A stretch of 64,000 nt of DNA from Halomonas sp. M20 (GCF_020622265.1 NZ_JACNMQ010000001.1:310001-374000); one strand, 5' to 3'; shown: positions 19,172 to 30,793, counted from the stretch's first letter. Notes: a model not told the origin generated them from the letters alone. Made by a program: numbers and translations.

Positions 19172-19498
19172 ATGACTCAAACCTTCGAACATCTCGACCA
19201 TGCTACCTTGAAACAGTGGCTGGACGATGCTCAGCCGCTCACCCTGGTGGATATTCGCGACCCCCTGAGCTATGCCCAGGGCCATATTCCGGGAAGCCGC
19301 CACCTAGACAACACCACGGTGGGCGATTTGATAAAAGATATCTCTCGAGAACGACCCCTGGTGGTGGTGTGCTATCACGGACACTCCAGCCAGCAGGCGG
19401 CAACCTGGCTGGCGGGGCAGGGTTTTGAGCAGGTCTACAGCCTGGATGGCGGCTTCGTCGACTGGGAAGTCAGGCATCCTCAGCGAGTGGCGCGGTGA
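19172..19498 (+). CDS. glpE: Thiosulfate sulfurtransferase GlpE (rhodanese)
   Basis: A 108-residue single-domain rhodanese, transferring sulfane sulfur from thiosulfate to cyanide or thioredoxin. The active-site Cys is in [13 protein letters not shown], the characteristic GlpE loop, near residue 67. [18 protein letters not shown] is the N-terminal rhodanese motif. Its stop overlaps the GTG start of cca. Confidence 0.93.
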   Translation: MTQTFEHLDHATLKQWLDDAQPLTLVDIRDPLSYAQGHIPGSRHLDNTTVGDLIKDISRERPLVVVCYHGHSSQQAATWLAGQGFEQVYSLDGGFVDWEVRHPQRVAR

Positions 19499-20631
19499 CC
19501 GGCACGGATGCGGCGACCAAGGGGCTCGAGGTCTATCGCGTCGGCGGTGCGGTGCGGGATGCGCGCCTCGGCTGGCCGGTGGTCGATCAGGACTGGGTGG
19601 TGGTCGGTGCGACACCGCAGGCCATGCGCAAGCGCGGCTTCAAGCCGGTCGGACGTGATTTTCCCGTGTTTCTGCACCCGGTCACGCAAGAGGAGTACGC
19701 CCTGGCCCGCACCGAGCGCAAGCAGGGTCACGGCTATACTGGCTTTGAGGTGCACGCAAGCCCCGAGGTGACGCTGGAAGAGGATCTGGCTCGACGGGAT
19801 CTGACCATCAACGCCATGGCCGAGACCCTTGATGGCGAACTGATCGACCCTTTCCAGGGTCAGCGGGATCTAGAAGCCCGTGTATTGCGTCATGTCTCGC
19901 CGGCCTTCGTCGAGGACCCGCTGCGAGTGCTGCGCACCGCGCGTTTTCTGGCCCGCTATCAGGGGCTTGGGTTCGTCATTGCCGAGGACACCTTGGCCTT
20001 GATGCGCCAGCTTGCGCTGAACGGCGAAATCGCTCATCTGGTCGCGGAGCGGGTCTGGCAGGAGACCGAAAAGGCGCTAAGCGAGCCTCGTTCGCAAGCC
20101 TACTTTGAAACACTCCATGACTGTGGCGCGCTCGAAGCATTGATGCCGGAACTTGCCGAGAACGCCCAGCTGAAAGAGGCTTTGGCACGAATGGAGCGCT
20201 TGCCGCAAGACAACGAACATCCGGCGCGCTGGCGCTGGGCGCGACTCTGCGAACATCTCGACGAGCCGAGACGCCAGGCTCTGGAGGAGCGCCTGCGCAT
20301 CCCCAATGCCTGGCGGGATCTGGCACGCCAAGTCATGCTGACACGAGAGCTGTGGAATGAAGCGAACGAGTCAGGGCCAAGCGCCGAGGATATTCTTGGC
20401 TGGTTGAACAGGATCGACGCCTGGCGGCGCAGCGAGCGGGTTGCGCCGTTACTTTCCCTGGTCCGTCTCGAAAATGCCGCCTTGGCCACGAAACTAGCCC
20501 TGGCCGGGCGACGGGCCTCCCGGGTTGTGCCTCGAGATCTAGTGGATGAAGGATTCAAGGGCGGCGAGCTGGGTCAGGAACTGGCTAGGCGCAGACAGGC
20601 GGAGATCGAAGTGGCATTGTTGGCTGATTGA
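19495..20631 (+). CDS. cca: CCA-adding tRNA nucleotidyltransferase, lacking an HD phosphohydrolase motif
   Basis: A 378-residue class II nucleotidyltransferase that builds or repairs the tRNA 3' CCA. The head domain is clear: YRVGGAVRD near residue 14, the DQDWVVVG catalytic acidic pair, [12 protein letters not shown] near 100 and the ERVWQE neck. Family multifunctional enzymes of about 410 residues carry a C-terminal HD domain. Here the region after residue 210 ([18 protein letters not shown] onward) has no recognisable His-Asp pair. The start is a GTG overlapping glpE. A short in-frame ATG is not available near the N-terminus, so GTG is accepted. Confidence 0.9.
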   Translation: MTGTDAATKGLEVYRVGGAVRDARLGWPVVDQDWVVVGATPQAMRKRGFKPVGRDFPVFLHPVTQEEYALARTERKQGHGYTGFEVHASPEVTLEEDLARRDLTINAMAETLDGELIDPFQGQRDLEARVLRHVSPAFVEDPLRVLRTARFLARYQGLGFVIAEDTLALMRQLALNGEIAHLVAERVWQETEKALSEPRSQAYFETLHDCGALEALMPELAENAQLKEALARMERLPQDNEHPARWRWARLCEHLDEPRRQALEERLRIPNAWRDLARQVMLTRELWNEANESGPSAEDILGWLNRIDAWRRSERVAPLLSLVRLENAALATKLALAGRRASRVVPRDLVDEGFKGGELGQELARRRQAEIEVALLAD

Positions 20632-20679
20632 TGAATCCCAATCCTTTCTTCTACGCCTTTCGTAAATAAAGGAGTCGCT

Positions 20680-21744
20680 ATGCAGTCCTCCAAAGAGTTT
20701 CTCAAGCAGCTGGGTATCCGTTATCCCATCATTCAAGCGCCCATGGCTGGGGTAGCCACACCTGAGTTGGCGGCGGCAGTTTCCAATGCCGGTGGCCTGG
20801 GGTCGCTGGGGTTCGGTGCCAGTAACGCTGCCAAGGCCCGGCAAATGATCGAAGAGACCCGGGCGCTGACCGCGCACCCCTTCAACGTGAACCTGTTTTG
20901 CCATACGCCGGCGCGTCGAGATTCCGAGGCCGAGGCTGCCTGGCTCCATCATCTTGCGCCGCTGTTCGCCGAGGTCGGCTCGGAAATACCCAATGCGCTC
21001 GACGAAATCTATACGTCCTTCCGCGAAGACAGTGAAACCTTCGAGATGCTGCTCGAACAGCGCCCGGCGGTGGTCAGCTTTCATTTCGGCCTGCCTTCAC
21101 GCGAGCGTATCGACGCACTGCGCGAGGCGGGTATCTACCTGATGGCCACGGCCACCAGCCTTCAAGAAGCCAGGCGAATCGAGCAGGCGGGAATGGATGC
21201 CATCGTGGCCCAGGGCATCGAAGCCGGCGGGCACCGAGGCATGTTCGACCCGGAGGCGACGGATGAAGGCCTGAGCACGATGGTGCTCGTGCGTCTGCTG
21301 ACGCAGCATACGGCACTGCCCGTTATCGCGGCCGGCGGCATCATGGATGGCCAGGGCGTGAGATCCGCGCTGGATCTCGGGGCGGTGGCCGCCCAGCTCG
21401 GCACGGCCTTCGTCTTGTGCCCGGAGTCTGCGGCGAATGAGGCCTATCGCGAGAACCTGAAAAGCGAGCGGGCCACGCAAACACGCTTGACCAAGGTGCT
21501 GTCCGGGCGAGCCGCCCGGGGCATGACCAATCGCCTGATCTCGTTCGGTGAAGCAGAGGGCAGTCCCTCTCCCGCGGACTATCCCGTCGCTTATGACGCG
21601 GTCAAGCGGCTCAATGCGGCCGCCGCCAAGCTCGGAAACCATGAATTTGCCGCACAGTGGGCCGGTCAGGGCGCGCCGCTAGCGCGGGAGCTGCCCGCGG
21701 CGGAACTGGTGGTGCAGTTGGTAAAGGAGAGCGGTGCCAATTAA
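20680..21744 (+). CDS. Nitronate monooxygenase
   Basis: A 354-residue FMN-dependent class I nitronate monooxygenase (NPD/2-nitropropane dioxygenase family), detoxifying propionate 3-nitronate-like compounds. It has the TIM-barrel start [27 protein letters not shown] near residue 131, [10 protein letters not shown] near 181 and [11 protein letters not shown] near 217, typical FMN phosphate-binding elements. AAAGGAG precedes the ATG. It is monocistronic and converges on folK. Confidence 0.88.
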   Translation: MQSSKEFLKQLGIRYPIIQAPMAGVATPELAAAVSNAGGLGSLGFGASNAAKARQMIEETRALTAHPFNVNLFCHTPARRDSEAEAAWLHHLAPLFAEVGSEIPNALDEIYTSFREDSETFEMLLEQRPAVVSFHFGLPSRERIDALREAGIYLMATATSLQEARRIEQAGMDAIVAQGIEAGGHRGMFDPEATDEGLSTMVLVRLLTQHTALPVIAAGGIMDGQGVRSALDLGAVAAQLGTAFVLCPESAANEAYRENLKSERATQTRLTKVLSGRAARGMTNRLISFGEAEGSPSPADYPVAYDAVKRLNAAAAKLGNHEFAAQWAGQGAPLARELPAAELVVQLVKESGAN

Positions 21745-21781
21745 AACGTAGCGGGTTGATGACAGCTTCAAGCATGCCAGG

Positions 21782-22300
21782 CTAGTTCGCCCGAGAAATG
21801 ACCTTTCTTCGCCAGGTGAAATCCACCGGTCGTAGACTTTGACCGCCCGAATCGACGCTGGCCCACAGTTCGGCATAGCGTTGGCCGTTGACCGGGTGGT
21901 GGGCATTCGGTAGCAGGTCCGCCAGCGGCTTGAGCACGAAGGCAAAGCGCAGAATGTCGTCATGGGGCAGGCTTACGCCATCGATGATGCCAACGAGATC
22001 GCCCACGCAGAGCAGGTCGATATCCAGGGTTACCGGGCCTTGATCGGTTCGGCCATTGGCACGCTCCACGCTCTTGCACCACGCCTTCAAATCACCGACT
22101 AGAGCCCGGCTGTCGAAGGCCACCACAAGGTTATAGACAGCGTGGCTTACCTCTGTACTTATGGATTCGCCTTCAAACCTGTTTTCAAAAATTCGGGAAA
22201 TGCGTAATTCGCCAAACTCGGCTTTCAAGGCGTCCAGACAGGCCGTGATATGACGTTCTCGATCGATATGGCTGCCAATGCCAACGATGACCTGGGCCAT
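21782..22300 (-). CDS. folK: 2-amino-4-hydroxy-6-hydroxymethyldihydropteridine pyrophosphokinase
   Basis: A 172-residue HPPK of folate synthesis, moving pyrophosphate from ATP to the pterin. GIGSHIDRERHI at the N-terminus and the metal-binding GPVTLDIDLLCVGD near residue 90 (DxD) followed by LPHDDILRFAFVLKPLADL are diagnostic. It overlaps the folB stop by one base, so the two are coupled. The sequence is more diverged than housekeeping folK, resembling the second, shorter FolK paired with FolB in some gammaproteobacteria. Confidence 0.9.
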   Translation of the reverse strand: MAQVIVGIGSHIDRERHITACLDALKAEFGELRISRIFENRFEGESISTEVSHAVYNLVVAFDSRALVGDLKAWCKSVERANGRTDQGPVTLDIDLLCVGDLVGIIDGVSLPHDDILRFAFVLKPLADLLPNAHHPVNGQRYAELWASVDSGGQSLRPVDFTWRRKVISRAN

Positions 22301-22653
22301 CAGCGCTTGCCGCGTTCGATACGCACCCCGACAGCGGCGGCCTGGCTTACGGCCCCGGGCTTGCGTAGCGTCAGACGCAACCAGGGGATGCTAAACTCGT
22401 GAAGTAGCAAAGTGGCCAGTCGCTCGGCGAAGGTTTCCACCAGTTCGAAATGGCTGGCGTTGGCGAATTCATCGACGCGAGTACTGATGGCGGCATAATC
22501 CAGCGTTTTGTTCAGGTCGTCGTTTTCCGCGGCGGGGCGGATGTCGGTTGCCAGTTCCAGATCGAGAACCAGGAGCTGACGAATGCTGCGCTCCCAGTCG
22601 TAAGCGCCAATAACGGTCTCGACCCGTAATCCTTCGATCAGTACACAGTCCAT
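22300..22653 (-). CDS. folB: Dihydroneopterin aldolase
   Basis: A 117-residue FolB, cleaving or epimerising dihydroneopterin in folate synthesis. EGLRVETVIGAYDWERSIRQ near the N-terminus carries the substrate-binding region, DYAAIS near 70 and LVETFAERLATLLL near 88 follow, and LTLRKPGAV contains the catalytic Lys. First gene of folB-folK, divergent from plsY. Confidence 0.94.
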   Translation of the reverse strand: MDCVLIEGLRVETVIGAYDWERSIRQLLVLDLELATDIRPAAENDDLNKTLDYAAISTRVDEFANASHFELVETFAERLATLLLHEFSIPWLRLTLRKPGAVSQAAAVGVRIERGKR

Positions 22654-22739
22654 GACGCGTCTCTGAAAAGCCTATGATTTTTCGATTCTACGACAGCGAG
22701 CTGGCAGAATCATGATTCCGTATTGTTAGCGAAGCCTCC

Positions 22740-23354
22740 ATGTCGTTTTCCTCGCTTGTGACTACTACCGGGATGCAAGTCGTCCTTTTGATGGCATTGG
22801 GCTATCTCTGTGCTGCCTGTCTGGGGGCGGTGTGGCTATGCCGCCTGGCGGGCGTCACCGACCCGCGTCTGAGAGGCTCCTGCAATCCCGGATTTTCCAA
22901 CGTGCTGCGACTGTACGGCAAGCGGCTGGCGCTGGCGACACTCGCCTTCGATGCCATCAAGGGGATGCCAGCATTATGGTTGGCAAAGAGTGGCGGGCTG
23001 CCGATCTGGGCCCAAGGGTTGGTGGGTTTCAGCGTGTTGTTGGGGCATAGCTATCCTGTGTGGCATCGTTTTCGCGGAGGCAAAGCGGTCGCCAGCGCTT
23101 TTGGGGTGTTGTTGGTGCTCACTCCCCCGGTGGCTCTGGTATGTGCTGTCTGCTGGACACTGCTTGCCTGGCAGGTGCGTACCGCCGCGATTGCTTCTCT
23201 CGCCAGCGCTGCCCTGGCGCCTCTGGCAAGCGTCTGGCTGGCCCATGACTATGTGTGGGTCGTCATTGTTTTCACGCTGCTGGTGCTGGTACGTCATGTT
23301 TGGAACATTCAGCGGCTGGGGGAGGGGAGTGAGCCGAGATTCCCAGATGGTTAG
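22740..23354 (+). CDS. plsY: Acyl-phosphate glycerol-3-phosphate acyltransferase
   Basis: A 204-residue integral membrane enzyme making lysophosphatidic acid from acyl-phosphate and glycerol 3-phosphate. About five transmembrane helices are visible. Motif 1 reads GSCNPGFSNVLR, motif 2 GHSYPVWHRFRGGKAVAS, and a third segment contains RHVWNIQRLGEG. Motif 1 departs from the usual GSGNPGATN. The gene position, divergent from folB and convergent with tsaD, is conserved in gammaproteobacteria, which supports plsY. Confidence 0.88.
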   Translation: MSFSSLVTTTGMQVVLLMALGYLCAACLGAVWLCRLAGVTDPRLRGSCNPGFSNVLRLYGKRLALATLAFDAIKGMPALWLAKSGGLPIWAQGLVGFSVLLGHSYPVWHRFRGGKAVASAFGVLLVLTPPVALVCAVCWTLLAWQVRTAAIASLASAALAPLASVWLAHDYVWVVIVFTLLVLVRHVWNIQRLGEGSEPRFPDG

Positions 23355-23365
23355 ATACCGTGCGA

Positions 23366-24397
23366 TCAAGCAGCCGGTATCGTCAGGCTATCCAGGGGCC
23401 AGCGGGGTACCGCCTTCATGACGGAATCGTCGCGTTCTCCAGCCAGCAGGCGCTGTGCGCCGACATAGGCGATCATTGCACCGTTGTCGGTGCAAAAACG
23501 CCCACGTGGATAGTAGGCTCGGGCCTCGCGCTTGGCCACTTCCATGGCCAGGCGTTCGCGCAGTCGCGCATTGGCACTGACCCCGCCGGCAACCACCAGG
23601 CGCTTCAGCCCCGTCTGATCCAGGGCGCGGCGGCATTTGATCACCAGGGTGTCGACGACTGCATCTTCAAAGGCGCGGGCGATGTCCGCGCGGCCTTGCT
23701 CATCGAGTTCACCGGCACTGCGCAGGCCGTTGACGGTCGTGAGGGTATGGGTCTTGAGGCCGGAAAAGCTGAAATCGAGCCCAGGACGATCCGTCATCGG
23801 GCGAGGAAAGCGAAATCGTTTCGGATCGCCTTGCTGGGCAAGGCGCGCCACCTCCGGGCCGCCCGGATAAGCAAGCTCGAGCATCTTGGCGGCCTTGTCG
23901 AAGGCTTCGCCGGCGGCGTCGTCCACGGACTCACCCAGCAATCGATACTGGCCCAGGCCTTCTACCGCCACCAGTTGGGTATGGCCCCCGGAAACCAGCA
24001 GCGCGACGAAGGGAAACGCTGGCGGTTCATCCTCGAGCATGGGGGCGAGCAGATGTCCTTCCATGTGATGCACGCCAAGTACCGGGATAGACAGCGCCTT
24101 GGCCATGCCGTGAGCCGTGGAGGCGCCGACCATCAGGGCACCGACCAGACCGGGCCCGGCGGTATAGGCAATGCCATCCAGGTCGCCGCGAGTAAGTCCT
24201 GCCTCATCGAGCACTTGCTGAATCAGGGGCAGCAGCTTGCGGGTATGATCGCGAGAGGCCAGTTCAGGGACCACGCCGCCGAAGTCGGCGTGCATGGCGA
24301 TCTGACTGTAGAGTGCATCCGCCAATAGACCATGATCGGTATCAAAAAGTGCGACACCGGTTTCGTCACAGGAGGTCTCGATTCCCAGTACGCGCAT
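23366..24397 (-). CDS. tsaD: tRNA N6-threonylcarbamoyladenosine transferase
   Basis: A 343-residue TsaD (Kae1/Gcp), the catalytic component that makes t6A37 in ANN-decoding tRNAs together with Tsa[16 protein letters not shown] opens the protein. HHMEGH near residue 110 provides the metal-binding His pair. GGHTQL and [12 protein letters not shown] are ASKHA-fold motifs. The frame is open 62 codons upstream, but the ATG at 24397 gives the family start. Divergent from rpsU, the usual arrangement. Confidence 0.97.
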   Translation of the reverse strand: MRVLGIETSCDETGVALFDTDHGLLADALYSQIAMHADFGGVVPELASRDHTRKLLPLIQQVLDEAGLTRGDLDGIAYTAGPGLVGALMVGASTAHGMAKALSIPVLGVHHMEGHLLAPMLEDEPPAFPFVALLVSGGHTQLVAVEGLGQYRLLGESVDDAAGEAFDKAAKMLELAYPGGPEVARLAQQGDPKRFRFPRPMTDRPGLDFSFSGLKTHTLTTVNGLRSAGELDEQGRADIARAFEDAVVDTLVIKCRRALDQTGLKRLVVAGGVSANARLRERLAMEVAKREARAYYPRGRFCTDNGAMIAYVGAQRLLAGERDDSVMKAVPRWPLDSLTIPAA

Positions 24398-24547
24398 CGT
24401 GTTGGCTCGTCGATTCTTGAAAACGCCTATGGTACGGCTTTTGGATCGCTGCCGGCAGGGGTGAGGATAAATCGATTTGCAAAGCGTCATGTCGAGGACT
24501 AAAATGCTTTGCTCTGCAAGACTGGGTCGTGTATCCCGGTGCCGATG

Positions 24548-24553
24548 TATAAT
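24548..24553 (+). promoter_or_regulatory. Candidate -10 of the rpsU-dnaG-rpoD operon
   Basis: A perfect TATAAT preceded by TG in the tsaD/rpsU gap, 118 bases before rpsU. No clear -35 at standard spacing. The surrounding 273-base gap contains no gene. Confidence 0.4.
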
Positions 24554-24670
24554 CCTTTGCATCCGTGTTTGTCGTCTGCTCATCCTGCAAGCGAGAAGCC
24601 GTAATGTTCAGCGGCGCCCAACTGATGCACGTCAAACCGAACTCCTGATTTCAAGGTAGGTGAGTGCTTA

Positions 24671-24886
24671 ATGCCTTCTGTCAAAGTACGCGATAACGAG
24701 CCGTTCGACGTCGCTTTGCGCCGTTTCAAGCGTTCCTGCGAAAAAGCCGGTGTACTGTCCGAAGTACGTCGTCGCGAGAACTACGAAAAGCCGACTGCGG
24801 TACGCAAGCGTAAAGCAGCGGCGGCGGTCAAGCGTCACGCCAAGAAGCTGCAGCGTGAGCGCAAGCGTTTCGAACGGATGTATTGA
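24671..24886 (+). CDS. rpsU: 30S ribosomal protein bS21
   Basis: A 71-residue, very basic protein identical in layout to E. coli S21: [21 protein letters not shown] start, [10 protein letters not shown] middle and the Arg/Lys-rich C-terminus ending ERMY. It helps initiation by exposing the anti-Shine-Dalgarno region. First gene of the macromolecular-synthesis operon. Confidence 0.98.
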   Translation: MPSVKVRDNEPFDVALRRFKRSCEKAGVLSEVRRRENYEKPTAVRKRKAAAAVKRHAKKLQRERKRFERMY

Positions 24887-24924
24887 TCCGTACTGGGGGT
24901 AGCGTGCTACCTCAGAGGGATGCC

Positions 24925-24956
24925 AAGCGGCTACCATTCGGTGGCCGTTTGTTTTT
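24925..24956 (+). terminator. Intra-operon terminator/attenuator between rpsU and dnaG
   Basis: An 11-bp stem (two G-U pairs) with arms AAGCGGCTACC and GGTGGCCGTTT, tetraloop ATTC, then TTGTTTTTG. It sits where E. coli has the terminator that makes rpsU transcript far more abundant than dnaG-rpoD transcript. Confidence 0.75.
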
Positions 24957-25011
24957 GTAGGTACGCTTTTTTTCACGCCCCTTTTCATGCCTCTCGGATT
25001 CCCCTAAGCCT

Positions 25012-26865
25012 ATGGCTGGCCAGATTCCTCAAAGCTTCATCGACGATCTACTTGCCCGTGTCGACGTGGTCGAAGTGGTGAGCGAACGGGTGCAGTTGAA
25101 AAAGGCCGGTCGTAATTACACGGGGCTTTGTCCTTTTCATCAGGAAAAATCACCGTCGTTTTCCGTCAGTCAAGACAAGCAGTTCTATCACTGTTTTGGC
25201 TGCGGTGTGGGGGGTAACGCCCTGCGCTTTCTGATGGAGTACGACAATCTGCGTTTTCCCGAGGCGGTGGAACAGCTGGCCTCCCGCCTGGGGCTCGAGG
25301 TGCCTCGGGAAGGCGCCGACGATCCTCGGGTTCAGGAGCGCGAGAAGAAACGCAAGGAAGGCGTCAATCTTCTCGAGTTGGCGGCAAGTTATTTTCGCGA
25401 ACGCCTGCCGATGACAGACGGCAAGACCGCCCGGTCCTATCTGGAACAGCGCGGGCTATCACCCAAGGTGCTCAAGGATTTTGGGGTCGGCTATGCGCCG
25501 CCTGCCTGGGATGCGCTCAAGCGACATCTTGGGGATCAGGGGGTTTCCGAAGCAGTGCAGGTCGAGTATGGCCTGCTGGTACGGCATGAAGACAGCGGCC
25601 GCAGCTACGATCGCTTTCGCGATCGGGTGATGTTTCCGATCAGGGACTTCAAGGGGCGTACGATTGCCTTTGGCGGTCGTGTACTGGGGGATGCCAAGCC
25701 CAAGTATCTCAACTCCCCGGAAACTCCGGTCTTCCACAAGGGGCGCGAGCTTTACGGTCTTTATGAAGCACGCAAGGCCAACCGACAGCTCGACCGCCTG
25801 GTGATCGTTGAAGGCTACATGGATGTGGTGGCCTTGGCGCAGTTCGGTATCTGCAATGCAGTGGCGACGCTGGGCACCTCGACCAGCGAAGAGCACCTCA
25901 AGCGTCTGTTTCGGCTGGTGAACGAGGTCGTGTTCTGTTTCGATGGCGACAACGCCGGGCGGCAAGCGGCACTGCGCGCCCTGGATACGGTGTTGCCTCA
26001 GATGATCGATGGTCGCCAGGCACGGTTTCTGTTTCTGCCGGAAGGAGAGGATCCGGATACGCTGGTTCGGCGCGAAGGCCCTGACGCTTTCAACGATCGC
26101 ATCACTTGTGCCAGCCCCTTGTCGGAATTCCTGTTCGAACAGGCCGCAAAGGGGCGTAATCTGCAGCAGGTCGAAGAGCGTGAGCGCTTTGCCAGTCGCG
26201 TGCTCGCCTCCCTGGGGCAGCTTCCCGAGGGGGTTCTCAAGTCATTGTTGTTGCGAGAACTATCCAACCGTACCGGCGTCGAACAGGGGCGCTTTCAAGC
26301 GCTTCTACAGGCCAAGGAAACACCCGGGGAGCAGGCTACAGGCGACATGGCAACGTCGCTTGTGGAGGAGCCCCGTGAGCTTCAGGAGGGTGCTTCCGCG
26401 GTGCCTGGGCGTCAACGCGAACGCAAAGGGCCGTTGAGCCTCATGGCGCGCACCTTGCAGTTGCTGATATATGAGCCAGAATTGGTAGAGCGTTTACCGG
26501 ATACGCAGGAGTGGTGCGCCGACGAAGACGATGGTGCGCTATGCTGTGAGGTGATTCGCGTGTTACGAGCAGGGCGGTATCGCAGTTCTCAAGTGCTATT
26601 GGCTCATTTTCATGGCACCCAGGAAGGCAGCCGTCTGGAAGCATTGGCGCAGCGCGAGTTGTTGATACCGAAAACTGCCAGGGCGGAGGAGCTGGATGGG
26701 TTGGTCGAGTACTTTCAGCGCCACCTGTCCCGCAGTACTCCGCAAAGCGAATACGACACATTGCTGGCCAGGGAAGCGGGCGGTGAGAAGCTATCCAAGG
26801 AAGAGAAGCAGCGTTTGATGGAATTGCTGATGCTGCTGAAAGGCAATGGTGGACGCAAGCGTTAA
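25012..26865 (+). CDS. dnaG: DNA primase
   Basis: A 617-residue primase that lays RNA primers at the replication fork. It has an N-terminal CHC2 zinc-binding domain (CPFHQEKSPSF...CFGCGVGG, about residues 40-65), then the RNA polymerase core with Toprim (VIVEGYMDVV near 265, CFDGDNAGR near 308). The C-terminal region (about 450-617) is the DnaB-binding helicase interaction domain. Start MAGQIPQSFIDDLLARVDVV is canonical. Expression should be limited by the upstream attenuator. Confidence 0.97.
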   Translation: MAGQIPQSFIDDLLARVDVVEVVSERVQLKKAGRNYTGLCPFHQEKSPSFSVSQDKQFYHCFGCGVGGNALRFLMEYDNLRFPEAVEQLASRLGLEVPREGADDPRVQEREKKRKEGVNLLELAASYFRERLPMTDGKTARSYLEQRGLSPKVLKDFGVGYAPPAWDALKRHLGDQGVSEAVQVEYGLLVRHEDSGRSYDRFRDRVMFPIRDFKGRTIAFGGRVLGDAKPKYLNSPETPVFHKGRELYGLYEARKANRQLDRLVIVEGYMDVVALAQFGICNAVATLGTSTSEEHLKRLFRLVNEVVFCFDGDNAGRQAALRALDTVLPQMIDGRQARFLFLPEGEDPDTLVRREGPDAFNDRITCASPLSEFLFEQAAKGRNLQQVEERERFASRVLASLGQLPEGVLKSLLLRELSNRTGVEQGRFQALLQAKETPGEQATGDMATSLVEEPRELQEGASAVPGRQRERKGPLSLMARTLQLLIYEPELVERLPDTQEWCADEDDGALCCEVIRVLRAGRYRSSQVLLAHFHGTQEGSRLEALAQRELLIPKTARAEELDGLVEYFQRHLSRSTPQSEYDTLLAREAGGEKLSKEEKQRLMELLMLLKGNGGRKR

Positions 26866-26987
26866 GTGGGTTGAATTTTAACCGATGGCCACCATCTAAA
26901 GGCAATACTGAAAAACGTAACAGATCAAATTAACACACCTGGATGAGGGTGCAAGCTGAATACTGGTGGGTTGGGGGTGTTAGCCGC

Positions 26988-26993
26988 TATAAT
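26988..26993 (+). promoter_or_regulatory. Candidate internal -10 for rpoD
   Basis: A TATAAT in the 199-base dnaG-rpoD gap, 71 bases before the rpoD ATG, with no convincing -35. E. coli also has promoters for rpoD near this point, one inside dnaG. Otherwise the gap holds nothing recognised. Confidence 0.35.
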
Positions 26994-27064
26994 TCGAGGC
27001 TAACCGAATCTTCACCACCGGTTCATCCGGGTGTTTCATTCCTCTTCGTCGAGATAGGGTCTCT

Positions 27065-28918
<1,854 letters not shown>

Positions 28919-28947
28919 GCCGAAAGCGCATTAGTATAAAGAGTTAA

Positions 28948-28990
28948 AACGACACCGCCCGCGGATAAAACCGCGGGCGGTGTCGTTGGT
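28948..28990. terminator. Strong bidirectional hairpin after rpoD
   Basis: A perfect 17-bp stem (AACGACACCGCCCGCGG with its complement) around loop ATAAAA. The T-run is better on the - strand (TTTTAACTCTTTAT follows the stem there), so it can also serve the convergent membrane-protein gene. Confidence 0.85.
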
Positions 28991-29028
28991 ACTATCTGCA
29001 GCTTTACGCCATGAGATCGGTCATGGCG

Positions 29029-29679
29029 TCATCGGGCTGGCAATGTGCGTTGCCAGCGACGTATCAGCAATACAAGCTCGAACATGGCGATCATCAGCAA
29101 GGTGTAGCCGAACAGTTCGGCGGTCTCTTCGACTGCGTCCTTGAATATTCGCAGGTAGCGCTCGCCGAGAACCGCCTTCCACAACTCGCTTCTACCAAAA
29201 AGCCTCGAAAAGACATAGACGGTTAGAAAGCCGGCAGCAAACATGCCAAACGCGAAGGTATTGGCCAGGCGTTCAAATTGAAGGGCGAACGCTTTTCGCT
29301 GCCGGATCATGATGAATAGAATCGGTATCACCAACAAGCTGACCAGAATCTGCCAGGCACCATCGAAGATATGCTCATCGAGCCAGGAGTCCTGTTCTCG
29401 AATCAATGACGCGCCTAACAAAGCAATCAGTAGCAAGCTCACCTGAGAGACAAGTGCTCGATCGATCGCCCGAGCAACGATAGCCAGTGCCGTCGCTATC
29501 AGCAAAAACAGCGACTGAGCTATTTCAGTAATGCCGTATTCTGTGAAACGCCCAGCGGCCTGGGAGGTAGTCGCGTAAAATACGCCCTCCATCATGGCGG
29601 TTACCAGAAGAATGTAGGCGATACCACGTAGGCACATGGCGCGAAAGCCTATCTGGTCTGAGGAAGATGTTGCGATCAT
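29029..29679 (-). CDS. Hypothetical six-helix inner-membrane protein
   Basis: A 216-residue hydrophobic protein I do not recognise. About six transmembrane segments are visible, for example GIAYILLVTAMMEGVFYA, SLFLLIATALAIVA, SLLLIALLGASLI, ILVSLLVIPILFIMI, FAFGMFAAGFLTVYVF and LFGYTLLMIAMFELVLLI. Charged loops separate them, including an acidic REQDSWLDEHIFD segment that may face the periplasm. There are no catalytic motifs. It follows the LysR gene on the same strand with a 72-base gap containing its own probable promoter, and ends at the shared hairpin. Function unknown. Confidence 0.6.
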   Translation of the reverse strand: MIATSSSDQIGFRAMCLRGIAYILLVTAMMEGVFYATTSQAAGRFTEYGITEIAQSLFLLIATALAIVARAIDRALVSQVSLLLIALLGASLIREQDSWLDEHIFDGAWQILVSLLVIPILFIMIRQRKAFALQFERLANTFAFGMFAAGFLTVYVFSRLFGRSELWKAVLGERYLRIFKDAVEETAELFGYTLLMIAMFELVLLIRRWQRTLPAR

Positions 29680-29751
29680 TCGAGTCCTTTCGATACTGAA
29701 CTGGTTAGTGGGCTATTTTAACTTATTGTCTGATTTAAGGCTTAAAAATAC

Positions 29752-30681
29752 TTAATAATGGTAATGGTTGTGACGCTGCGCTTCCTCTACTAGCCAATCG
29801 TGCACGACGCGTACTCGCCGATCGTCCAGTGCGCCTGGAGAGTGGACGATGCCGTAACGCTTGTCCGTCGCGACCCGCTGTGAGAGCGGAGCGATCAGCG
29901 CGCCGGTCTTCAGTTCATTGGTGATCAGGGTGCGTCGCGCGATCGCCACGCCCATGCCCGCGATGGCGGCATCGATGGTCAGCTGGTTGCGATTGAAGGT
30001 GTAGCCGCGATGCAAGTTGATCGGCGGGGCCTTGATGGCATTCAGGTAATGTTCCCATTCGGCGTAATCATGGCTACCCCGCCAGGCGGTAACATCATGC
30101 AAAAGCGGATACCAGGCAAGATCCTCGGGTCGGGTGAGAGGCGGCTTACCACGCAGCAGTGAAGGCGCGCAAACCGGGAAGATCACTTCATCCATCAGCG
30201 GCGTGATATTGAATCCTGGGTAGCGGCCATCGTTGAGATCCAGCGCCAGGTCGAACTCTCCTGCGCGCAGCGAAATATTGCTGTCTTCCACAATGATGCG
30301 TAGTTCGATGTCAGGAAAACGAGCCTGTAGCCGGGGCAGGCGGGGCATCACCCACTTGTCGAGAAAGGAGGGCACCGAACGTAGCCGTAGCACGCCACTC
30401 ATGACGCCGCTGCGCAGGCGGCGTACTTCCTGCCCCACGGCTTGATAAGCCTCGTCGACGACCGCCGCCAAGCGGCGCCCTTCATCGGTCAGTTCCAGCT
30501 GGCGGGGCAGCCGACGGAACAGCTTGAATCCCAGGCGCTCTTCGAGCTGCTTGATCTGTTGACTCACCGCGCCGGTGGTCACGTGTAGTTCTTCCGCGGC
30601 GCGGGTAAAAGAGAGGTGGTGCGCGCTGACCACGAAGACCTTTAGCCAGGCGTGGGTTTGCCCATTGAGAGAACGGTTCAT
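29752..30681 (-). CDS. LysR-family regulator (GcvA-like), divergent from sdaA
   Basis: A 309-residue LysR transcription regulator. The winged helix-turn-helix is at about residues 18-76 (FTRAAEELHVTTGAVSQQIKQ), followed by the effector-binding domain beginning near 95. The sequence is of the GcvA/DsdC subgroup, whose members often answer to amino acids such as glycine or D-serine. It is divergently arranged with L-serine deaminase across a 258-base gap, so control of sdaA by serine or glycine is likely (inference). The C-terminus ends in a His/Tyr-rich tail (HNHYHY). Confidence 0.88.
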   Translation of the reverse strand: MNRSLNGQTHAWLKVFVVSAHHLSFTRAAEELHVTTGAVSQQIKQLEERLGFKLFRRLPRQLELTDEGRRLAAVVDEAYQAVGQEVRRLRSGVMSGVLRLRSVPSFLDKWVMPRLPRLQARFPDIELRIIVEDSNISLRAGEFDLALDLNDGRYPGFNITPLMDEVIFPVCAPSLLRGKPPLTRPEDLAWYPLLHDVTAWRGSHDYAEWEHYLNAIKAPPINLHRGYTFNRNQLTIDAAIAGMGVAIARRTLITNELKTGALIAPLSQRVATDKRYGIVHSPGALDDRRVRVVHDWLVEEAQRHNHYHY

Positions 30682-30779
30682 GGTTTAGTAGCCGTGAAGC
30701 GCAGCGATGAAGAAAGCATATTTATAGCCTTATTTGAATTGCTAATGGCGATAAGCGCAACATCCAATGTTTTCACTAT

Positions 30780-30793
30780 AGTTATACTAAACT
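30780..30793. promoter_or_regulatory. Candidate LysR operator in the lysR/sdaA gap
   Basis: AGTTATACTAAACT is an inverted repeat (AGTT-N6-AACT), with TAGTTATACTA also partly symmetrical, in the AT-rich centre of the divergent gap. Location and symmetry fit a LysR site. Binding is not shown. Confidence 0.35.
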
